The translations under genes and the position numbers were made by a program. From Trebouxia sp. TZW2008 (lineage: Eukaryota > Chlorophyta > Trebouxiophyceae > Trebouxiales > Trebouxiaceae): 64,000 nt of DNA. The notes beneath the pieces are model-generated. The model was not told the DNA's origin, made no database searches, and saw nothing but the letters and a program-made list of their open reading frames with translations. The stretch is from assembly GCA_002118135.1 (NCBI GenBank), contig BDIU01000033.1, positions 372,001 to 436,000 on the forward strand, read 5' to 3'. Below are positions 46,601-64,000 of the stretch, in pieces. How positions within the stretch are numbered: the first letter of the stretch is position 1; the number at the start of each line of letters is the position of its first letter.

Positions 46601-49600
46601 CCAGCTTCTGAACTTTGCATGTACCTGGACTTTCATGAATGCTGTGCAGAAGTCCAATGGCATTCATGCTTGTGACATGATAACAGTGACATCATAGCAG
46701 CAGGGCAAAAGCATGTGAAAGCAGTTTGCCCGCAACTACATTTCAAGAGATAGGACTGATGCCACACATACCTAGCAGTATATGCTGGAATACTTTATTA
46801 TCATTATTGTTGTTGTTACATCTCAATTTCAAACCAGGCCACAGCAAGTTGAGCACTGACAAGCCTCAAGAAGCAGTTGGTGGCAAAGCATGGTCCTGGC
46901 CTCAGTCAAAAGACATATAACTACAAGGGGCATACCTGCTGCACCATAGTGCCTGCATAAACCGTGGATGTATGGTTTCTGTCAGGGTCATAGTCCACGC
47001 CCTTCTCAGGCACGTAGCCAGACTTGCGCACTTGTGCAGCCTGCCATGCAAAGACTTTGAAGTCATGACGCATCTATGCTGCTGTCAATGGCTGAAACAA
47101 CACAATTCTTGGGCACTCATCAGCCCTAAAGCTGGTACAATGATGAGGCACCACACTGCTGAACTGCTTTGGCAAAGCTGGGTGTATTAAACAGCACAAT
47201 GGCTTGTGCAATGCAGCAACCACACTGCTGGCTTGCTTCGACAAAGCAAGGTATAGACACCAGCACAAAGCTTGGACATTGCAATGACAACACACTGAGG
47301 CCTGTGTGCTAATGATTGCTCAGGCATAGCTGTATGCTCAACAGCAGCGGGAACAGTACAGCAGGCATCAGCAGCAGGCCTCTGCAAGAGGCACAGTATC
47401 TCGCCAGTGAGTGTAGATTCAACAACCGGGCAGTTACTTTGCAGCAGAACCACATCACACAGCGCTTTGTCCAGCTCTCTCATCTTACAGGCTTGCGCAG
47501 TGCCGATACAAAACATTCAGCCACATCGCTTTGGCCGGAGCTGTCATGACTGAGAGCGATAGGCCTGTTGCAGCAAGCGTGAGCAAAAATCATCAGCAAC
47601 AGGCATCAGCAGCATTACTGCCGCTTTGCCTTTGGACAAGCTTTTACACAAAGTGGCACAGTACCTCACCAATGAGTATAGACTCAACAACCGGACTAAA
47701 CAACCGGCACTTACCTTGCAGCAGAATCACATCACACAGCGCTTTGTCCAGCATACAGCCTTGTGCAATGCAGATAAAGCCTGTTTGATCACATTTCTTT
47801 GGTCAAGTTCTTGCAACTGAGAGCAGGCACAGTACCTTGACAGTGAGCGTAGACTCAACAACCAGGCAGTTGCCTTGCAGCAGAATCACATCACACAGCG
47901 CTTTGTCCAGCATACAGCCTTGTGCAATGCAGTTAAGCCTGCTCAACCACAATTCTTTGGTCAAGTTTTGCAACTGAGAGCAGGCATAGTACCTTGCCAG
48001 TGAGCGCAGACTCGACAACCCCGCAGTTGCCTTGCAGCAGGACTACATCACACAGCGCTTTGCCCAACACACAGGCTTGCGCAGTGCAGACAAAACATAG
48101 CAAAGCACATTGCTTTCGTCAAACTTCTGCATTTGAGAGCAGACATAGTACCTCGCCAGTGAGTGTAGACTCAACGACCAGGCAGTTGCCTTGCAGCAGA
48201 ACCACATCACACAGTGCTTTGCCCTGCTGCAGCACCATCACATCTCCAGGCAGCAGCCTATGGGAGGAGGTAGCCCTCACCCAACCCCCCCACACAATGG
48301 GGGTCAGCCTGACCTCGTTCACCAGTGCTAGCAGCCTCAGGCGCTGCTGCCTTACTGTCATGGCAAAGTTGAACGCCGTTGCAAAACCCATGCACATGAT
48401 GACTGCTGGGTAGAAGTAGCGGCCACAGTAGAGGAGATATGCCACCTCTACCATCTGCAGCAACAGCACAATGGTATCAGGCTTGTTTTCTGTGCCAGAA
48501 GAGATGCATTAGCGGTCAGGAGATATGCTTGCTTTGGCACTCATGAACAGAGAAGCAGCATGGCTGCTATCTACAGCCCTTTGTGCATGAGCTTGGCACA
48601 GCAAGATGGGATGCAATGCTTGCATCAAAGATTGCATGCATGACTCTTGTGCTCTGCATGCGTCACGGTGTGAGTCATTTAGTCCGAGTGTGACGAGCCA
48701 TCTGTTGGAGATAAGGCAAAAATTGCATGACGCTGATGATATGCCTGGAAGCAACCATGCGCAGCCAAGCTATCCACTGTACTTAATCGCCTATGCCTGG
48801 TCTGTTTGCTACACATGATGCAGCTGATTGCTCTTCTTGACGACAATCACTGATGCTCATAACGCAGGAGGAACCTTGATGAGAGTAAATACCTGTACTG
48901 ACAGCATGGGTCCAAACGCATGGCTGGTCATTGTGCTTCCTGGGCGCAGCTTGACCAGTGGTCTGCTGGTGGCATACAGCGGCACCAAGTCTCTGCGAGA
49001 CTGCCTCTGGGTCACATTGAACGTCTTCCACTCAACACCTGTTGACAGTCGCACTGTAGTCAATGACAATGTTGACCTGCTTTCTGGGCGCAAATTGACC
49101 AGTGGTCTGCTAGTGGCATACAGCTGCACCAAATCTCTGCGGGACTGCCTCTGGGTTGCATTAAGCAACTTCCATCCCACAGCTGTTGCAACTCTCACTG
49201 TCATCACTGCCAACTTGACTGAGTCACATTCAGTCTTGTCAAATCATATGTGATGTAGTGCCAAGGGGCCATCAGATTGCTTGGGAATGCCGTGTGATGC
49301 ATTGAGTCTGTTTGACTTGACACCTGTTGCATTGCATATTGTCATCATTGACAGTATGAACATCTTTAACCCAGTCAAAGCATGTCAAGTGTGGTTGCTG
49401 ACTGCAATCTGCTCATTGATCACGCAGCTGTCTTCTGCTGCCTCTGCAGCTAATCACAGCTTTATAACGCTTGCTTGAGATGATCTTGAGCGTTGGCTAG
49501 TATATGCTGCTGAAGCATGTCTCACTGAATGTTTGTATGTCCTGATGCGCCTGTGGCTGCCTGCTGATCAGCTGGTGCTACCCCTGCTTCACAATGTTGC

Positions 49601-51133
49601 TGTCTGAAACTTGCAAATTGTCCCATTGCAGATGCACATGCTCCCAAGATGAAATCTTGAGACAGTTCCTCTTGCACACCTCACAGACAGCAGGCAGAGC
49701 TGTATGCCAAGTGCTCTGCTATCACTGACGCATTTGTGACACCTGGACCTGTTTTGTCCTACATTATCATTGTCTTGAGCAATTAGTTGACCATGCTTAT
49801 GCTACTGAGACAGACCTGATGTGTTGATGAGATGCAGCGTCTCCAGAGCTCTCCGGATCTGGCGGGGCAAGTGACGAGGCATCCCAGGCACCAGCTGGAA
49901 GCTGTCGTGCTTTGGAGAGTACTTGTACAGCCGCCAAAACAGCTTGAACATGCGCAGGCTCTGCCCCTCATCATTGAGGAAACTGCGTCCCTGGCAACAG
50001 TACAAAAAGCAATTAGTCAAGGATGCATTGACAAGTAGTTTTCAACACTGGCAGATGAGCAAAGACATGCAACAAGTGACGCCATTGCTGCTTGAAGAGC
50101 AGCTTGAACATGTGCAGGCTCTGGCCCTCATCATCCAGGAAGTTAGTTGTCCATGGGCAAACTTGCAAAAACATCATGCAATCGTGTGCAACATCACACT
50201 CACTGCTTTGCATACTGACAGGTGATTGAAAACAATGGAGCAAGTAATGCTGTGACTGCCGCTGCTGCTGAAATGAGAAATTCCCATCAGGGTTTAGCAG
50301 CTGACAGCACGTGCTGTAATGTGCTTCTTTCTGCTCAACCTCAGGACTGTGCACCAAACAGACTCCTCTACAAGACGTGCTGAACATGTCATCATTTGCT
50401 ATGTATCAGTAGGACTCTGAATGGCAAGGCAGGATGCTGAGCATGTGATCACGCAGTGCTTTTTAGTAAAGGTGATTCTGAGTGTAACTTACCGCAGTCT
50501 TGTAGAGGACTGACAAGTCTGCCTGGACATGGTGCACTGTGACTCTGACCAGCTTGTGACGTCCATCAACAAGCTGCAGAAACCAGCAATTGGTCTCCTG
50601 GTGTTTGTTTTTATGCGGCTTACAGCTTTGTAGATCCTGATGTTTGTCATGCTCACATGTGATGAACATGTACCATCTTGACTGTATGCAATGAGAGTAA
50701 CTGATCAGCACAGCAGTCGTGTGCACAAAAGCTGCATCCAATTCAAATCTGACATTGCAATCTGGCAAAAGCGCAACCTTGACAAGCACAAAGTCTGCAT
50801 CTGCCAGTCCACAAGGGACAAGAAGCCTTGCAGCAAGATCTGGAGCCATGTCGACCATCAAAGCTTCGACTGGCGTCAAAAGCAGCACCAGCAACTTGTG
50901 CCACCAAAATCTGCTGGTGATAGCACGATAACCTGTGCATTGTTGCACGACCTGCCAAAGAATATGGAGTTTCAGTAGACCAGCCTTCTAATCGCACAAG
51001 CTACGCAGGAATCAAGCCACAAGATGTTTTGAAGAAAACATGAATGCTACCGCACGGCTGGACATGCGACTCAGAGTTGTGAGGGAGGCAGTCACACTTC
51101 ATCTGGCTTGCTGGCTTCAGAGTCTTGGGTCAT
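37222..51133 (-). CDS. P5-type (P5B/ATP13A-like) ATPase with a large Ser-rich insertion
   Basis: A multi-membrane P-type ATPase. P5B members move polyamines out of acidic compartments; that role is family knowledge. A possible start is ATG 51133 (MTQDSEASKPDE) spliced to 50951, followed by SRFWWHKLLVLLLTPVEAL. Later exons give ATQRQSRRDLVQLYATSRPL (49160-49080), the A domain (LALVNEVRLTPIVWGGWVRA and CDVVLLQGNCLVVESTLTGE, 48460-48153), VDYDPDRNHTSTVYAGTMVQ (47040-46935), TTMGNMVRELLAPTQAS, the M4 region and phosphorylation motif FDKTGTLT (44864-44888), DEYSSKSFRLLAMAMG (42600), TLMITGDYHHTAVAVARDVG (42060-42000), CGDGINDLVALAAADVGVSM (40075-39990), and membrane segments to a stop at 37222. 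About 320 Ser/Arg/Pro-rich residues interrupt the domain at 41930-41000. M4 reads APIAIP rather than PPALP. Exon duplication is frequent, so exact splicing is uncertain. Confidence 0.88.
37980..38330 (-). repeat. P5 ATPase membrane exon end in three tandem copies
   Basis: The junction encoding GLLVTRPWYPGGNGTPYDV is intact at 38262-38325 and repeated in decayed form near 38121-38185 and 37984-38042 (all with CCACCAGG(G) then CATGGCC or ATGGCC, then TGTGACCAGCA). Confidence 0.75.
38430..38650 (-). repeat. duplicated P5 ATPase exon segment
   Basis: VQTGAIDAQALIIALAAC at 38490-38430 is repeated as VQTGAVDAQALIIALVAC at 38640-38585, about 150 bp apart. Confidence 0.8.
39790..40010 (-). repeat. 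three tandem copies of a P5 ATPase exon-donor junction
   Basis: The plus-strand words CAGCTATAGAGCCTTGAGGG and ATGGCCACAGCTGCAACAATGA occur at 39868-39920, 39944-40000 and, with changes, 39799-39835. The copy at 39944-40000 belongs to the functional exon (TEAVIAAAVAIPQGS). Unit about 84 bp, near-identical. Confidence 0.85.
40298..40325. repeat. CTGT tetranucleotide microsatellite
   Basis: CTGTCTGTCTGTCTATCTGT, intronic. Confidence 0.85.
43605..43940. repeat. three CAG trinucleotide microsatellites
   Basis: Runs of AGC/CAG at about 43612-43650, 43829-43857 and 43915-43937 within the duplicated P5 ATPase region; on the coding strand they read CTG. They fall in intron or in decayed exon copies rather than in a confirmed exon. 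Confidence 0.85.
43720..44600 (-). repeat. P5 ATPase exon in about five tandem copies
   Basis: The best copy, about 44130-43940, reads FRWSNRLKQAVAVCNSLTYV then NKATVAGADMERSMFKAVEA. Copies lie near 44270-44185, 44440-44330 and 44580-44485 (shared words TTCAGCCTGTTGCTCCAGCGGA and AAAGCGAGACTTGTG), plus a downstream partial copy at 43830-43735 (SLMYVNTGTVAEADMGRSMF). In P5 ATPases this segment (C-H-S-L-T type) follows the phosphorylation domain start. Confidence 0.85.
47400..48224 (-). repeat. P5 ATPase A-domain TGE exon in five tandem copies
   Basis: Copies at 48224-48153, 48063-47992, 47910-47836, 47750-47664 and 47472-47400 encode (G/D)KALCDV(V/I)LLQ(G/S)NC..VES.L(T/I)(G/V)(E/K), each followed by a donor-like GTACT. 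The catalytic TGE is kept only in the first and fifth. It reads TGK in the second, TVK in the third and IGE in the fourth, whose sequence also has an internal insertion. Confidence 0.9.
48930..49170 (-). repeat. duplicated P5 ATPase exon
   Basis: WKLLNATQRQSRRDLVQLYA (49165-49085) and WKTFNVTQRQSRRDLVPLYA (49035-48945) are direct copies about 126 bp apart, with shared TSRPLV(N/K)LRP ends. Both are open. Confidence 0.88.
49815..50160 (-). repeat. duplicated P5 ATPase N-terminal exon
   Basis: FLNDEGQSLRMFKLFWRLYK (near 49990-49920) is repeated as FLDDEGQSLHMFKLLFK (near 50145-50085); the upstream copy decays after that. Confidence 0.8.
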
Positions 51134-51769
51134 CACGTTGGGCAACGCATTGCCTCATCAGCTGCTATGCTACACGACTGCCCTGCAGGTATGCTGACGA
51201 GGCCGCGCTGACAAGAAAACGACAGCAAGGCCTCGGATGCGAGGGAGGCGTCAGGCGTTTCCGCTTCATGTTCCGAGGAATCGCCAGTCACGCTACAGGC
51301 TGTATGCCTGATATGACACAGGAACTCCGATCGCTCAAGTCATTCTTGCAGCGCGCGTGTCGCCGCACATCGTTCACCTTCGCGATCTTGTCGTACGACA
51401 CCGCTTGCTGTTATATAACGGATTCTAACATTCTCTGAAGAAAATGATCAAAAAAGGGAAACAAATGGCAGGCCAATGAATTGTGCAGACTTGCAACCTG
51501 ATCAAGGAGTGACAGCATCTGAAGCTCTAGCTCCGGATTTGCCCATGCCGACATGAGCTGGGTAGGTGACAAAGTTGTGCTGTCGAATTTGGCAATCACA
51601 ATGGCAATTTGCGGCGCACTGGTCAACGTGACACAAATCAGCTGCAGCATCCACTTTGGGCAGTTCACGCATGGACACGAACGCTAGATTTAGGTGAGCT
51701 CATGCTTGCGCACTGACGAGCACACCCACGCAATGTAATCATGCCAGAAATAGCTGCCGCCTCCTAGCA
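51134..51769. other. spacer between IleRS 3' end and P5 ATPase 5' end
   Basis: The GC-richer part (51134-51420) is the likely promoter and 5' leader of the P5 ATPase. The rest holds the IleRS polyadenylation region. A minus-strand frame at 51668-51411 is open but unassigned. Confidence 0.45.
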
Positions 51770-62209
<10,440 letters not shown>

Positions 62210-62341
62210 GCCAAATGCGTGTCAGTACACGGTCATACCGGCGCCGCTACGCTGCGTGCGACCGTATACTGCGGCGCCACGTATCTAAGGTCAAACGCAA
62301 TGCACTCAAAGCTTTTGACAAGCTGCAGTTCAAGCAAGGGC
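62210..62341. promoter_or_regulatory. short bidirectional promoter interval
   Basis: The divergent IleRS and kinase genes leave at most a few hundred bases here, depending on the kinase start. GC-rich; no specific motif recognised. Confidence 0.4.
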
Positions 62342-64000
62342 ATGAGGAAGAAGAAGTCTGGATCTTTGAGCATGAAACGTCCACAAGGACTCACGATTGA
62401 TCCGAGCAGCTGCACCGTTAAGCGCAGGCGATCGACGCAAAGCATTGGTTGCAAAATGTGCAGATCTATGTCAGATTGCCGATGATTCATATGCTAGCGT
62501 CCCAAACTTTCCCGACGGACTGGTAGTTGCTGATCAGCACTGTCGAAACGTTGACTTGTGTCAGCTTATCGGCGACATGACGGCGTTTGTGAAGTTTTCA
62601 CATGTGACATGTCTGGAACATTGCCCAGCCCCTGATTTGTCAGCTTTCAGCGTGACCAGGGCCATGACTTCTGACGTCAAGAGGGTGATCGGCCGGCCTG
62701 CAGCAACCAAAGGTGAAGCCGCAGGTGCAACACAGCTTGCATACGACCATTGTACACCGCCAGAAGGACTTGTGTCATGCAAAATTTGCGAGTACTTTGG
62801 GCGACACCCCTCAGGAGACGCTGAGAGCTGCTTCTGTGTTGCTTTGCAGCAACGTGCCACGTCAAGCACACCTTGCCAGATGGGCGACTGAAAGTTGGAC
62901 TGGACCTGCCTTTGTTGGCCAGGCGCTTCAGATATCTGCGCTTGCTTGGTGAAGGCACTTCAGCCCAGGCAAGTCTGCGTCGACCTCTAAAATTGGCATA
63001 GCTCACCATCAGCAGCAGAGGTGATGCGGATGCTGCTGACACCTGCGTCGCGTGCATGCCTCATTGTCTCAAGTCCACGCGACGCATGCACAGGTTGTAT
63101 TGGCTGAAGACACCTTTTCTGGCACTGGAAAGTTGGTGGTTGTCAAGATCCTCAGGCGCCAGTTTGGCAGCATAGGACAGAAGGTAGACAGACACAGCTC
63201 CTCCCATGTCCTGCTCCCAACAGCCCCACTAGAGCCGAATTACCATCTGCAATGAACATGTTGCAAGGAATCAGACTGTACCTGACTACTCATTCACCAA
63301 CATCAACCTGCGGAATTTGGCTGAAGCATGACAACTCACTTGCAATTCAGCTGTGTTGTGCAGGAGCTTCAAGCGCTCAGGTTTCTCCATGCAACAGACA
63401 AGTGCAGCTCAAATAATCTTGTCAAGCTCCTGTCTGCCTTCACCTTTTGTGGGCACGTTTGCCTGGTTGTGGAGAGGTTGCACGGCAGTCTGGTAGACCA
63501 TGTGGTGCACTCAGCAACTGTACCACGACTGGCAGCGTTGCACAGCCTGAAGAAGATTGCAGTGCAACTGCTGGTATGTACTTCCCTCAGGAACATGCGG
63601 TTTAGCCAGATACAGATCAATTAGCTTGCTTCAGCCACAGGCATGTATTTTGACCACCAAGTTTTTGCTGTAAAACTTTTGCAATGCAAAACCCTTGCAT
63701 GCAACAGCATCACAAGTTCCTGAATTCATGCTGTCCATGGTAAACACGGTCACTTGCAACAGCGAGATAGGACCAAACTGATTGGCGACAGTTGATCGCT
63801 CCAGTTTGTACCCAGCTGGGCCTGCTGAGCCTGCCTAGCATGCGTTTGGAATTAATGAAACAAATTGGTCATGAACAGCAAGAAACTGGAGGTTCAGCAC
63901 AGTGTGCAATTTCCGATTGTGCAAAATGGTGCCTGCAGGGGGCTGTGCTCTGTATGCACAGCAGGGGTGTGGTCCATGCAGACATCAAGTCTGAGAATAT
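62342..64000 (+). CDS. CMGC/DYRK-like protein kinase, N-terminal half (runs off right edge)
   Basis: Exons 62850-62968, 63094-63183, 63364-63573 and 63939-64000 join in frame and follow an exon ending at 62712 (RVIGRPAATK). They encode a Ser/Thr kinase N-lobe: YLRLLGEGTSAQVVLAED (glycine loop), VVVKILRR (ATP-anchoring Lys), ELQALRFLHATD (helix C Glu), VCLVVERLHGSLVDHV (hinge) and the start of the catalytic loop VVHADIKSEN, where HAD replaces HRD. Loop and hinge resemble DYRK/PRP4 kinases. The donor after 62968 is GC (CAG then GCAAGT). The 5' end is uncertain: an ATG at 62342 opens MRKKKSGSLSMKRPQGLTID but stops at 62485, while an overlapping frame (DRRKALVAKCADLCQIADDS) leads into the exon ending at 62712, so an intron or single-base error lies between 62400 and 62490. 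The C-lobe is outside the window. Confidence 0.82.

Noticed and set aside
47400..48224. Five separate P-type ATPase genes or a gene family cluster
   Set aside because: The copies cover only one exon and its flanks; all other ATPase domains occur once, so this is exon duplication inside one gene.
51040..51438. 132-codon plus-strand ORF as a gene
   Set aside because: It overlaps the probable first exon and promoter of the P5 ATPase, is Arg/Cys-rich without any family resemblance, and looks like chance in a GC-rich stretch.

Overview
The window is nuclear DNA from an intron-rich eukaryote. Every recognisable protein is broken into short exons by many spliceosomal introns, and there is no operon structure. 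The gene set fits a photosynthetic eukaryote, most likely a green alga: a plant-type PITH-only protein, a plant/alga-type WrbA/FQR1 quinone reductase, a bacterial-type organellar isoleucyl-tRNA synthetase with a transit-like leader, and a mitochondrial-type ribosomal protein L15. A trebouxiophyte chlorophyte is my best guess, but that is inference only.

Layout, left to right. 284-1058 (-): 5' part of mitochondrial uL15m, which runs off the left edge. 1435-2199 (+): PITH-domain protein, complete in four exons. 3535-4350 (+): small unidentified protein. 4782-5008: GC-rich element with short inverted ends. 5897-10365 (+): large helical (HEAT-like) protein of unknown function. 10.6-13.6 kb: three successive arrays of tandemly duplicated exons. 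14.07-15.74 kb (+): U-box E3 ligase, C-terminal part. 16354-20468 (-): taspase 1, complete in nine frame-consistent exons. 20950-29704 (-): MSH5, the meiotic MutS homologue. 30719-31396 (-): unidentified protein. 31.4-34.5 kb: no gene I can name. 34566-36053 (+): WrbA-type quinone reductase, five exons. 37222-about 51133 (-): P5-type (P5B/ATP13A-like) ATPase with a long Ser-rich insertion. 51770-62209 (-): organellar isoleucyl-tRNA synthetase. 62.4 kb to the right edge (+): N-terminal half of a CMGC/DYRK-like protein kinase.

The outstanding feature is one structural pattern shared by most of the long genes. Introns contain one to six decayed copies of the neighbouring exon, or of an intron-exon junction, in direct tandem orientation. 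I see it in MSH5, the P5 ATPase, isoleucyl-tRNA synthetase, taspase 1 and the HEAT-like/U-box region. It looks like ongoing or recent tandem duplication across splice junctions, which either makes introns longer, creates new introns, or supplies alternative exons. A second oddity is the splice donors: in the 29 I could fix by reading frame, four are GC rather than GT. Two intronic hairpins, a 185-bp pogo-like MITE with a decayed second copy, and two homopolymer frameshifts are also noted.

The genes do not form a pathway. They are independent housekeeping (uL15m, IleRS, WrbA, P5 ATPase), proteolysis/ubiquitin (taspase, U-box), signalling (kinase) and meiosis (MSH5) genes. All exon limits were worked out by hand from reading frames and splice signals. 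Transcript data would be needed to settle the 5' ends and the copies that are actually spliced.
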